From NCBI GenBank assembly GCA_026014585.1, contig JAOZIA010000005.1:1-64000 (forward strand): a stretch of 64,000 nt of DNA. Reading direction: 5' to 3'. Of this stretch, positions 28,125 to 36,113 are shown piece after piece (position 1 is the stretch's first letter; each line of letters begins with the position of its first letter). The position numbers and the translations under genes are program-made. This DNA is from Candidatus Bathyarchaeota archaeon. GTDB lineage: Archaea > Thermoproteota > Bathyarchaeia > Bathyarchaeales > Bathycorpusculaceae. The notes beneath the pieces are model-generated. The model searched no databases. It was not told the origin of the DNA and saw nothing but the letters and a program-made list of their open reading frames with translations.

Positions 28125-29105
28125 TTACTTGGCGTAGTCGTCAAATGTCCAGTAGTGCTCTTCTTCCTGCAAAACAATATCCTCAAACATACGCCGAGTC
28201 GTTGTGTCGCCACGTTTTAGGGCTTCAGCAATAATTTGGCGGTACAATAGGATAGTGTCGGCTTCAAGTGCACGGTCAAGAGTTATGAAATCCATCGCGG
28301 TTTCACCCACCACTGGCAAGGGATCAGGATTATAAACTGCTTCGCCTTCAAGCAGGTAGATGCGCTCACTGATTTTTTCTAGGTGATCCATTTCTGCCAT
28401 GAAAATGTCTTTGAGGATTTTGCTTATCACAGAGGCTTTGTTAGCATCTTGAATAGTTTCTAAAGGTGTATCTTTCATTCGCAGGTCAAGTAACGCAGCT
28501 TTCTCATGTTGATTAGTGTATTGGACTATCGCGGTGATTTCTGAGGCAACTGCCTTGTTGAGAAGTGCAAAGTAGTCATCGGTGAAAATCTTGCGCCATT
28601 CTGGCATGGGTACTTTGCTTGACTCGTCAGCTTCATCTTGAAAGCTGGTGTATTCTTGGAATTTGAAAAGATGCTGTTCTTCTTCGCTGTAGATTCGCTC
28701 AAACATCTGCTTTGTTTCCCAATCACCCATCTCTTCAGCTTTAGCGATGATTTGCCTGTATAAGACTAAGGCTTCTTCTTCGGCTTTAGCACCAAGTTTT
28801 GCGAACTCACTGATGCCGTTGCCGATGGTGACTTTGCTGGCTTTGGTGGTTGCTTTGCCTCCAAGATAGTATATGCGTTCTGTGATGTCTGCGGCATGCT
28901 TCATTTCAGTGATTGCGGTTTCCCGAAGGAATGCGCCAACCGCGTCGTAAGTTGTTTTGTCTAAAAGTATATTCTCGGGAAGGGTTTTGCGGATGAGTTT
29001 TTCCATTTTTCCATGCTGCAAAATGTACTGTACGGAAACTTGAAGTTCGCGTTCAACCGCTTTGTTTAAAAGTTCGATATATTCAAGAGAAAATTTGACT
29101 GCCAA
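28125..29105 (-). CDS. Tandem ferritin-like domain protein
   Basis: A 326-aa protein made of two ferritin-like four-helix domains (about residues 1-160 and 172-326). Each half repeats the diiron signatures: EMKH and EEQH in the first, EMDH and EEEH in the second, plus LYRQII in both. This is an internal duplication of a bacterioferritin/Dps-like module. Expected role: iron oxidation and storage or defence against oxygen or peroxide, apt in an anaerobe rich in Fe-S enzymes. It is transcribed towards the zinc-ribbon and korAB genes. Confidence 0.85.
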   Translation of the reverse strand: MAVKFSLEYIELLNKAVERELQVSVQYILQHGKMEKLIRKTLPENILLDKTTYDAVGAFLRETAITEMKHAADITERIYYLGGKATTKASKVTIGNGISEFAKLGAKAEEEALVLYRQIIAKAEEMGDWETKQMFERIYSEEEQHLFKFQEYTSFQDEADESSKVPMPEWRKIFTDDYFALLNKAVASEITAIVQYTNQHEKAALLDLRMKDTPLETIQDANKASVISKILKDIFMAEMDHLEKISERIYLLEGEAVYNPDPLPVVGETAMDFITLDRALEADTILLYRQIIAEALKRGDTTTRRMFEDIVLQEEEHYWTFDDYAK

Positions 29106-29225
29106 AATTAATCACTCTCTACAAAAGAAAAACTTTATCCCAAATATAAAATTTTTTATGAATTAGTTGAATCAAAAGCAACCAACAGAAAACCTGTTTA
29201 ATGTACTAATAAGCTCCAAACCACA

Positions 29226-30221
29226 CTATCCATTTATAATGTTTTGTGGTTTGCCATCTATGAAGCCATGAATATTGCTGATTGTTCCGTTAATCAGCCG
29301 CTCAAGGGACTCGCGACTGTTAAAGGCACAGTGAGGCGTAATAATCACATTATCCAACCGCAAAAGAATATGCTCCCGTAACATCGTTGCCAACTTTTCC
29401 CGTGGAACATCATCCAACAACAACTCAGCTTCTTCCCGAATCAGCGTCTCCTCCTCCAGTACATCTAATCCTGCACCACCTAGCCGCGCTTCAACCAAGG
29501 CTTCAGTGAGCGCTTGAGAATCAATCAGTCCACCCCTTGCAGTGTTAATTATGATTGCTGTTTTCTTCATTTTGCTAATTGTATCCTCGTTGATGAAATG
29601 GCGGGTTTCATCGTTTAGAGGCAGGTGAAGCGTTAACACGTCAGCTTCTGAGAGAACCTTTTCTGCTTTTTCGTACTTAAAACCTAAGGAATCCGCCAAA
29701 GCATGATTAGGAAAACTGTCAAAAGCCAAAACATGCATTCCAAAACCTTTTGCAATCTCGATGACTTTTCTGCCAATTCTGTCCGTGCCTAAAACACCCA
29801 AAACCTTGCCCGCCAAATCAAACCCGCTAACCCCTCTGCAGGTAAAATCACCCTGCCGCGTCCGCTCATAGTAATCATGTATCTTTCGTGAGAGAGAAAG
29901 AATTAAGGCAAAAGTGTGCTCAGCCACGGTTGTTTCAGCATATAGTGGGACATTGCAGACTTGTATGCCTTTTTCTTTGGCGGTGGCTATGTCGATGTGG
30001 TCGTAGCCTGTGGAGCGTGTGGATATTAGGCTCAGGTTGGGGAGTTGTTCTATCAAGTTACGGGTTATGTTGGAGTAGATGAAAACTGAGAGGATTTCTG
30101 TGTCTTGGATTTTTTGGATGCTTTGCTGGTCTAGGGCTTCATTATTGAGGAGGAGCTCCTGGTTTTTTAGTCCGTTCTGGATGAATTTGCGTTCCCAATC
30201 TTGAACTTCAAAAAAAGCAAT
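29226..30221 (-). CDS. D-2-hydroxyacid dehydrogenase with no standard start codon
   Basis: An NAD-dependent D-isomer-specific 2-hydroxyacid dehydrogenase. Catalytic residues are present: Arg in NTARGG, Glu in DVLEEE, His in ITPHCAF. The nucleotide motif reads GTDRIG: the central Gly of GxGxxG is Asp. The first standard start (TTG 30056) gives only 276 aa and cuts into the N-terminal domain, but the open frame continues with a good N-terminus (KIAFFEVQDWERKFI) to an ATT at 30221 preceded by GGTGATG. That gives 331 aa, the normal family length. Upstream TTTTTTATC may be the TATA box. Either an AUU start is used or the 5' end has a small frameshift. Confidence 0.8.
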   Translation of the reverse strand: MAFFEVQDWERKFIQNGLKNQELLLNNEALDQQSIQKIQDTEILSVFIYSNITRNLIEQLPNLSLISTRSTGYDHIDIATAKEKGIQVCNVPLYAETTVAEHTFALILSLSRKIHDYYERTRQGDFTCRGVSGFDLAGKVLGVLGTDRIGRKVIEIAKGFGMHVLAFDSFPNHALADSLGFKYEKAEKVLSEADVLTLHLPLNDETRHFINEDTISKMKKTAIIINTARGGLIDSQALTEALVEARLGGAGLDVLEEETLIREEAELLLDDVPREKLATMLREHILLRLDNVIITPHCAFNSRESLERLINGTISNIHGFIDGKPQNIING

Positions 30222-30430
30222 TTTAAAAGTTCATCACCACAAAAATGCTTAAAGGCAGCTATGAGTGATAAAAAATTTCTTTATTTAAGGGGTTGTAGCA
30301 TCAACTTGAGACAACAAAATTTCATAAAACGGGATTTTTACATATTTGTAATTCAGAAATTATAAAACTGCATTGTTACTATTCCAAATTCGACTGAAAC
30401 TATAAAACAAAAAACAAACTCATTGAAAAG

Positions 30431-30610
30431 ATGATAACCTTGAATAACCCGTTTAGGCTGATTTCATCCTTCTTCCCTCAAAAATCTGGCAAAATAAAAT
30501 GCAAAAACTGCGGCTATGCCTTCTCAAAAAAAGATGTTCCAATCAGTGGTTGGAACGACCACCGCCACGGTTTTCACAGACATTGCCCAAACTGCAATAT
30601 AACTGTATAA
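30431..30610 (+). CDS. Small CxxC/CxxC zinc-ribbon protein, 59 aa
   Basis: A 59-aa basic protein. CKNCG (about residues 24-28) and CPNC (about 52-55) form a four-Cys zinc ribbon, with a His-rich loop (DHRHGFHRH) between them. The N-terminus is hydrophobic but too short for a clear helix. It follows an AT-rich 200-nt gap. Its role is unknown; such ribbons often bind nucleic acids or partner proteins. Confidence 0.5.
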   Translation: MITLNNPFRLISSFFPQKSGKIKCKNCGYAFSKKDVPISGWNDHRHGFHRHCPNCNITV

Positions 30611-30728
30611 TTTTTTATTTCACAAAAAACGCCCAGACAAACTAAATAACTAATCACGCCACACTAAGAAATAGATTTAGAGCATGTGCTAAGTTTTGGT
30701 TGTTGTTTGCGGGTAAGTTTAGGACTTC

Positions 30729-30929
30729 TTAGTGTGCTACGCTGCGCAGTTGTTTTGCCTCAATTTCGAGGCATTCATCGCAGAGGTCAGAATTTGGTCG
30801 TCTAGAGCGTCTTTGGATGACAGCGCGGGGGTATTGCTTGCATTCTTTGTACCAGTGCCACCTATCAGGAGCGGGGCCTTTTACGTATTCTTCCACTCTA
30901 TAAACCCTCAAAAATAAACTATGGCACAA
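30729..30929 (-). CDS. Small basic CxxC protein
   Basis: A 66-aa protein with the core EEYVKGPAPDRWHWYKECKQYP (read here in part) and a second Cys pair in CDECLE. One Cys in the first half (KEC) and two in the second do not make a full four-Cys site. The Trp-rich, Arg-rich centre looks conserved-protein-like rather than random. It starts at ATG 30929 with a second possible start at a downstream GTG. Leftward, with the glycosyltransferase gene upstream. Function unknown. Confidence 0.55.
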   Translation of the reverse strand: MCHSLFLRVYRVEEYVKGPAPDRWHWYKECKQYPRAVIQRRSRRPNSDLCDECLEIEAKQLRSVAH

Positions 30930-31055
30930 CTAATATTAGAGATTTTTGATTCAGGTAAAACTATAATGTGTCAACTGCCCGTAAATGAACAAAAACAAGT
31001 CATAAAATGAATAACATAACAACGTTAACATACGAATAAAAAAGAGAAAAAAGAG

Positions 31056-32294
31056 CTAAAGCAACGATTCATAGATTTTGCTTGTTTCCTCAGCAACCTT
31101 ACGCCAAGTGAAAACATCCAACACACGTCGCCGACCGTTTTCACCCCAATTCTGGGCTTTCTCAGGATTCCTAAGAGCAGCCATGATACCCCATGCAATA
31201 TCCGCAGGGTCTTCACCGTTAATATGCACGCCACTCTGTTCGGCACCACTGCTTACCACTTGCTCTTTAAAGCCGACAACACCACGCGCTCCAACAACTA
31301 CGGGTTTCTCCATAGACATTGCCTCCAAACTAACAATGCCAAATGGTTCATAAACTGAAGGAAAAACGCACACTGTTGAAGCAGCATAATGTAGGATGCG
31401 TTCTTTTTCGGAGACAAAATCAAATCGGTAAACGATGTTGTTTTTTATTCCTAGTCGTTCGGCGGTTTCCACTATGTCAGCTTGTTCGTCGCCTTTGCCA
31501 AGAATAACCAGTTTAGTGTTAGGAAACTCTTTTAGAACAATCGGCATCGCCTGCAACAAGTTACGCACGCTCTTCACCCAGGTTAATCTACCAATAAAAA
31601 GCACCATGTTCCAGCCTGGAGGAAGACCATAACTTGCCCTTAGCGCGTCAATATCTTCCTTGCTGACTTTGCGGGGGTCATAAACTTCAGGGTCAACTCC
31701 ATTCCAAACAACGCTGATTTTTGAAGGGGACCAGCCATGCTTAACTAGATCATCCTGCATAGCATGACTAACAGTAATTACGCGGTCAGCATTCTGAGCC
31801 ATAGCCCTCTCCAAATGCGACACAACTTCTGAACCTGAACTGCCACTTCTACCCCATTCTGTGCTGTGTGTGTGGAAAACAACAGGGATTTTTGATTCAT
31901 TCTTTATTATCAGCCCTGCAATGCTACTTAGCCAGTCGTGAACACAAACCATGTCAAACTTGTATTTTTCTTTGAGAATCAGGCTGTTGAGAAATTTTGT
32001 TGCACTTAGAACGTTGTAGATGAATATATCGTTGAATAGTTTAATGTTTGTACCCCACTTTTTAAGGTCATCAACCACAAAAAAGGGCCAGACGTTGCTT
32101 GCATCGGCGATTATGGGTCGATGCACTTCAACGCCCTTTAGGATTTCCCGAGTTTTCAACCCGTTATTGTTTAGTGTAAAGACTGAAACATCGTGACCAA
32201 TATCCACGAATTGATGGGTGATGTTTTCTGCGTATGTTCCTAAGCCACCTACAAGTTGAGGCGGATACTCCCAAACAAAAAAGCCTATCCTCAA
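31056..32294 (-). CDS. Glycosyltransferase family 4 (GT-B fold)
   Basis: A 412-aa retaining glycosyltransferase. The N-terminal domain starts like a starch/glycogen-synthase catalytic domain (WEYPPQLVGGLGTYAEN, about residues 8-24), and the C-terminal half shows the sugar-nucleotide site: FIGRLTWVKS (about 232-241) and SVYEPFGIVSLEAM (about 314-327, the E-x7-E motif). No membrane helix, so it works in the cytoplasm or at the membrane face. Product unknown: glycogen-like polymer, lipid-linked sugar or surface glycan. It has its own promoter (TTATATAA near 32337-32344). Confidence 0.9.
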   Translation of the reverse strand: MRIGFFVWEYPPQLVGGLGTYAENITHQFVDIGHDVSVFTLNNNGLKTREILKGVEVHRPIIADASNVWPFFVVDDLKKWGTNIKLFNDIFIYNVLSATKFLNSLILKEKYKFDMVCVHDWLSSIAGLIIKNESKIPVVFHTHSTEWGRSGSSGSEVVSHLERAMAQNADRVITVSHAMQDDLVKHGWSPSKISVVWNGVDPEVYDPRKVSKEDIDALRASYGLPPGWNMVLFIGRLTWVKSVRNLLQAMPIVLKEFPNTKLVILGKGDEQADIVETAERLGIKNNIVYRFDFVSEKERILHYAASTVCVFPSVYEPFGIVSLEAMSMEKPVVVGARGVVGFKEQVVSSGAEQSGVHINGEDPADIAWGIMAALRNPEKAQNWGENGRRRVLDVFTWRKVAEETSKIYESLL

Positions 32295-32458
32295 AACAGT
32301 AACCTCATAATTAGAATACCTAATAATTGAAAGCTACTTATATAATATGCAGGTACGCCTCGGCGTTAAGCTGTTAACCTTTTTCAGCAACGGTTTTAAA
32401 TTAGAAAAGCCTTGGTTTAATTGGCGCAAAAATACTTTTTTAGGTTTGAAAAAAAATA

Positions 32459-33895
32459 ATGGTTGAACCCACCATATATCATGTTAAAACGGATGTTCCA
32501 GCAAGTTATGTTGAGAAACTTTTTGATTTCATCCACAGCCAATACTTGCTATCTCAAAAAGAAAGGTTCACCAATTTTAACAGACAAACAACCAACCAGC
32601 AAGATTACCTAGCATACACTGTGACTGATAACACGGGCAAAATGCTAATGCAGGTTGAAGCAAAAAGCGACGACCCCATCGAGATAAAAGTTACACCGCT
32701 TGAGTCAAATGTAACCCAAACCATGATGGAAGAAGCAAAACAAGACATAGTTATCGCGCTACAGCTCTTTGAAGAACACGCAAGAAAAGCAACCTTGTAT
32801 TTTGCTTGGCGGGAAGGCGAAGAAATAGTTCCTGAGGCTTACACAAAACCCGAAAAATCATTTAACAGGCTTTTTCTTGAGACCCAAATTCTCTTTTTCA
32901 TCGTTTTCATAGTTTTTGGTACCTTCATCTTTATTGTGCTTTTAACAGTCAGTCCTGAAATTTTCTGGATAGCGCCGCTTGTTCTAATTGCCGTACAATT
33001 TGTTTTCGTTTTTTACTCAACTGCATTTATTGGAAGAACAGCCGACTGGAAAATTACTGCGGCCAACCCAACTATTCACCTTTTAGAGCTTTATTTGCCA
33101 TCTGGAGATAAAAGCAAGTATTCAAAAGACCAAATTAGAGCAATAAAAAAAGAAATCTATGATGAAATAATCGCCACCAAAGGACAAAACGACATAGTTG
33201 AAGCTCAAAAAATCTTCTGCAAACATGGCATAGAATGTAAATTAGAAAACCTGAAAACCAAAAAAATAAATGTTTACGCGCTTGTAAAAAAAATTGCGGA
33301 CCTTTTCAGTTTTCCAACGCCTAAAATTGTGGTTTCTAACACTATGGTTCCAAACGCTGCCGCCTCAGGACCCAGCCCAAAACGTGGACTTGTTCTCATC
33401 ACCACTGGACTTTTGGTTAAGCTGGAAGAAGATGAGGTTGAAAGCGTGTTAGGGCACGAGTTTGGACATTTACGCGGCAGGGACCCCTTGATTTTGTATG
33501 GGTTGACCGCAGCGGAGTTTTTGTTCCGATTCTATGTACTGTTCCCGCTGTTTCCCATTATTTTCTCAACGCTTCTGTTCTTTGTTTACTTCTGGGCAAT
33601 CATGGTTGTGATTTTCTTCATAGCCAAATTCTTTGAGGCACGCGCAGACATTGTTTCAGCCAACATGGTTGGGCAACCCTCGGTTCTTGCGGGGTCTCTT
33701 GAAAAAATTGGTTTCCAGCGGCTCCTATATGAGCGCACGCCCTCTTTTCGATTGCAGGAATGGCTGGGTCTGGACCCTCATCCGCCGATCTATTTTAGAG
33801 TTGATCGCCTTGAAAAGTTGGGAGAGAAAAAAATTCGTCACCCTCTAATACGCTCAATCAGGGATGTAATTTCAGGTTTTTTGGCAAGCTTTTAG
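32459..33895 (+). CDS. Membrane M48-type metalloprotease
   Basis: A 478-aa membrane protease. A soluble N-terminal domain (1-135) precedes two helices (about 141-190). The peptidase domain has the zinc motif HEFGH (about residues 332-336) and the third ligand Glu in FEARADIVSA, with two more helices between them. This resembles HtpX/Ste24 (M48) proteases that degrade misfolded membrane proteins. The long N-terminal domain is an addition. It starts at an ATG with little leader. It is followed by a DUF996-type membrane protein. Confidence 0.85.
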   Translation: MVEPTIYHVKTDVPASYVEKLFDFIHSQYLLSQKERFTNFNRQTTNQQDYLAYTVTDNTGKMLMQVEAKSDDPIEIKVTPLESNVTQTMMEEAKQDIVIALQLFEEHARKATLYFAWREGEEIVPEAYTKPEKSFNRLFLETQILFFIVFIVFGTFIFIVLLTVSPEIFWIAPLVLIAVQFVFVFYSTAFIGRTADWKITAANPTIHLLELYLPSGDKSKYSKDQIRAIKKEIYDEIIATKGQNDIVEAQKIFCKHGIECKLENLKTKKINVYALVKKIADLFSFPTPKIVVSNTMVPNAAASGPSPKRGLVLITTGLLVKLEEDEVESVLGHEFGHLRGRDPLILYGLTAAEFLFRFYVLFPLFPIIFSTLLFFVYFWAIMVVIFFIAKFFEARADIVSANMVGQPSVLAGSLEKIGFQRLLYERTPSFRLQEWLGLDPHPPIYFRVDRLEKLGEKKIRHPLIRSIRDVISGFLASF

Positions 33896-33964
33896 GTTAG
33901 GGCTTTGTCGGCGATGCAAAAGCTTTTATCTTAAAACCTAATAGAGAAAAACTGAGGTAAAAAA

Positions 33965-34618
33965 ATGAATTTTGAAACAACGAAAAATCTAGGCGGCGTT
34001 GGAGCACTACTAATGTTCATTGGTGTCCTAATACCCTTTGTTCCTTACGTAGGAAACATCATTTCTATTCTCGGCTTGGTTATTCTGCTATTTGCCCTTT
34101 ACGGTTTTGCTGGCATATACAAAGAACGCAGCATCTTTAACAATTCCATTTATGGAGTCATCGCAGGCGTAGTTGGAGTAATGGTTTCGGTTGTTGTGGG
34201 TTTCGTTGCGATTAGAGGTCCACTGGTAGAGTTCCTTCAGAAAATGTTCCCTGGATGGAACGGCACAGATTGGGCGGCGCTTTCAGGTATGACTCCTGAC
34301 ACTGCAAACATTAACCCAAGTGATGTTATTCCACTGCTTGGTTCACTGCTGGTAGCCTTCTTAATTGCGTGGGTATTTATCATAATCGTTGCTTTCCTGT
34401 TTAGGAAATCGTTGAAGACTATGTCCGTTAAATCAGGTGTAGGCTTGTTTGGAACTGCAGGATTAATTTTGCTTATTGGTGCAGTGCTGGCGATTATCTT
34501 CGTTGGCTTTTTGCTGATGTGGATTGCGGTTCTGTTGGTTGCTATTGCATTCTTTATGATGAAGCGTCCTGAAGAGGCCGTGGAGATGGCAAGTCCGCCT
34601 CCGCCAGCGCCTGTTTAA
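33965..34618 (+). CDS. DUF996-family membrane protein
   Basis: A 217-aa protein with about five to six hydrophobic helices. The opening TTKNLGGVGALLMFIG and LFALYGFAGIYKE match the archaeal DUF996 family, whose function is unknown. It ends in a short Pro-rich tail. A GAGGTAAAAAA ribosome-binding sequence precedes the ATG. It follows the M48 protease by 70 nt and may share its transcript; T-rich terminators lie directly downstream. Confidence 0.8.
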   Translation: MNFETTKNLGGVGALLMFIGVLIPFVPYVGNIISILGLVILLFALYGFAGIYKERSIFNNSIYGVIAGVVGVMVSVVVGFVAIRGPLVEFLQKMFPGWNGTDWAALSGMTPDTANINPSDVIPLLGSLLVAFLIAWVFIIIVAFLFRKSLKTMSVKSGVGLFGTAGLILLIGAVLAIIFVGFLLMWIAVLLVAIAFFMMKRPEEAVEMASPPPPAPV

Positions 34619-34620
34619 TC

Positions 34621-34650
34621 TCCTCTTTTTCTTTTTTTGTTTGTTTTTTG
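34621..34650 (+). terminator. T-rich terminator after the DUF996 gene
   Basis: TCCTC followed by T runs of 5, 7 and 6, directly after the stop codon; it separates this unit from the ArsR operon promoter. Confidence 0.5.
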
Positions 34651-34674
34651 GATTTGGTTGAAGCCAACAAGTTT

Positions 34675-34694
34675 ATATGAATAATAATTCATAT
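34675..34694 (+). promoter_or_regulatory. Palindromic ArsR-type operator over the TATA box
   Basis: ATATGAAT-AATA-ATTCATAT, a perfect 8+8 bp inverted repeat, followed by a related half-site ATGAATAAT and TCACTCAT to 34708. It overlaps the likely TATA box (GTTTATATG, 34671-34679) of the ArsR-ferredoxin operon. The layout fits autorepression by the ArsR-family regulator whose gene follows. Confidence 0.65.
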
Positions 34695-34726
34695 GAATAA
34701 TCACTCATGCTTAAAGATGAAGCAAA

Positions 34727-35050
34727 ATGAAAAAAAGCCTAACCCAAATCTGCCACAAATTCTTCACCAACCTCGCAAACCCCACACGCTTAGCAATCAT
34801 TGAACAACTAATGCAAAAACCCATGAGCGTAACAGACCTCGCAGACGCACTTGGGCAGGAACAAAGCATGATAAGCCACAACCTAAAACCACTCCTTGCC
34901 TGCAACATAATCCTCCTAGAAAAACAGGGTAAAAAACACATCTACGCCCCCAACAAGGAAACCCTTACACCCATCTTTAAAGCCATTGAGAATCACGCCC
35001 AAAAATTTTGCCCCACTGGCGGAAAATGCCTAAGAGACGAAACAGTATGA
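34727..35050 (+). CDS. ArsR-family transcriptional regulator
   Basis: A 107-aa winged-helix repressor. The helix-turn-helix is in SVTDLADALGQEQSMISHNL (about residues 34-53). The C-terminus has Cys92 and Cys98 in FCPTGGKC, which could bind metal or sense redox state; no CVC motif of the classical arsenic sensor is present. Its stop overlaps the start of the ferredoxin gene (ATGA). It is first in a three-gene operon behind the palindrome at 34675. Confidence 0.88.
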   Translation: MKKSLTQICHKFFTNLANPTRLAIIEQLMQKPMSVTDLADALGQEQSMISHNLKPLLACNIILLEKQGKKHIYAPNKETLTPIFKAIENHAQKFCPTGGKCLRDETV

Positions 35051-35673
35051 AAAGAAAAATAGTAAACATAAACGAGGAACTCTGCAACGGATGCGGACAA
35101 TGCATCCCCAACTGCGTAGAAGGCGCCCTACAAATCGTCAATGGCAAAGCCAAAATCGTCAAAGAAACCTACTGCGACGGATTAGGCGCATGCATAGGAC
35201 ACTGCCCACAGGGAGCAATCACCATAATCGAGCGAGAAGCCCCAGCATTTGATGAAGCAGAAGTCCATGCGTACCAAAAAACCAAAAAAGCCCAAACCAC
35301 GGCAGCACCCATAAAGCCACAGTGGCCAGTCAAGCTTGACCTTGTGCCTGTTAAGGCACCGTTTTTTGAGGGAGCGGATTTGCTGTTTGTGGCAGATTGT
35401 GCGCCAGTCATAATCAAAGACTTCCAAGGCGTAATCGCTGGCAAACGCGTCATAATCGGCTGCCCAAAATTCAATGACGCACGCGCATACGCGCAAAAAC
35501 TCACCGAAATCCTACGCCAAAACAACATCGCCAGCATCACCGTGTTGCACATGGAGGTTCCCTGCTGCACAGGCTTGAAGTGGGCAGTGAACAAGGCGCT
35601 TGAGGGTTCAGGCAAGAAGGTTCCTGTTTACGAGTTTGAGGTTAAAGTGGGAGGTGAAATCATTGAGCTCTGA
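35047..35673 (+). CDS. Two-cluster ferredoxin with a C-terminal domain
   Basis: A 208-aa protein. The N-terminus is a 2[4Fe-4S]-type ferredoxin: CNGCGQCIPNC (about residues 12-22) and CDGLGACIGHCPQG (about 42-55). The rest (about 90-208) is an alpha/beta domain with Cys residues (DCAP, GCPKF, PCCTG) found after such ferredoxins in archaeal and anaerobic bacterial proteins. It begins at the ATGA overlap with arsR and ends by overlapping the next gene. An electron-transfer role under ArsR control is likely; the partner is unknown. Confidence 0.85.
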   Translation: MKRKIVNINEELCNGCGQCIPNCVEGALQIVNGKAKIVKETYCDGLGACIGHCPQGAITIIEREAPAFDEAEVHAYQKTKKAQTTAAPIKPQWPVKLDLVPVKAPFFEGADLLFVADCAPVIIKDFQGVIAGKRVIIGCPKFNDARAYAQKLTEILRQNNIASITVLHMEVPCCTGLKWAVNKALEGSGKKVPVYEFEVKVGGEIIEL

Positions 35674-35914
35674 CAAACCCTTTGAGAAAAACCCAGAAAC
35701 ATGCCCAGGCTTAAAACAGTTCCTGCAACCAACCCCATCCTACATTAAATGTCATGTTTGCGGAGGCGACTTGGAAGTGTGGAGTGACGAAGACAAAACC
35801 ACGTGTCCAGAATGCGGAGCCGAATGGAAACGCCCCGCCGACGACGCGCCATGCCTAAGCTACTGCCAATACGCCGATAAATGCCGGGGAATAATCGCGC
35901 AAAGAAAACATTAA
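35663..35914 (+). CDS. Small double zinc-ribbon protein
   Basis: An 83-aa protein with CHVCGGD (about residues 30-36) and CPECGAEW (about 48-55), a classic four-Cys ribbon, and a third Cys cluster (PCLSYCQYADKC) at the C-terminus. TTG start chosen because GGAGG lies 8 nt upstream; it overlaps the ferredoxin stop by 11 nt. Third gene of the ArsR operon, so probably works with the ferredoxin. Function unknown; Cys-rich ends suggest metal or Fe-S binding. Confidence 0.7.
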   Translation: MSSDKPFEKNPETCPGLKQFLQPTPSYIKCHVCGGDLEVWSDEDKTTCPECGAEWKRPADDAPCLSYCQYADKCRGIIAQRKH

Positions 35915-35970
35915 CCTTTTTTCTTTGAAGGGGGCATAATTTTTTTGAACGGCTGGTTTTGGTTGGGAAA

Positions 35971-35985
35971 TGCTCCATTAGGAAC
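35971..35985 (+). repeat. Possible truncated copy of the hairpin repeat
   Basis: GCTCCATTAGGAACC resembles the second half (CTAATAGGAACC) of the repeat copies that follow. It lacks the first half. Confidence 0.35.
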
Positions 35986-35988
35986 CCT

Positions 35989-36038
35989 CCCCTCTATAGT
36001 TTCTGCATAGAGTTTCTAATAGGAACCAAATAGACTTT
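35989..36038 (+). repeat. Intergenic hairpin repeat, copy C
   Basis: Begins CCCCTCTATAGTTTCTGCA, with a perfect hairpin CTCTAT/ATAGAG (35992-36012), then TTTCTAATAGGAACCAAATAGA, as in copy E. It lies about 75 nt after the zinc-ribbon stop. Confidence 0.8.
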
Positions 36039-36040
36039 GA

Positions 36041-36092
36041 CCCCTCTCTATCGTTTCTGCAATGATTGACTATTAGGCTCCAAATAGAAAGG
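36041..36092 (+). repeat. Intergenic hairpin repeat, copy D
   Basis: Tandem to copy C: CCCTCTCTATCGTTTCTGCAATG then GACTATTAGGCTCCAAATAGAAAGG. CTATT and AATAG can pair around the AGGCTCCA centre. It lies close to the convergent kelch gene stop (36114). Confidence 0.8.
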
Positions 36093-36113
36093 TAGTCAAG
36101 TGCGCTGTTCCAA

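Noticed and set aside
29200-29222. Another copy of the hairpin repeat (CTAATAAGCTCCAAACC)
   Set aside because: Only half the element with mismatches and no TTTCTGCA part; left out as too weak.
29226-30056. Truncated hydroxyacid dehydrogenase
   Set aside because: The open frame and the family N-terminus continue upstream to normal length; only the start codon is unusual.
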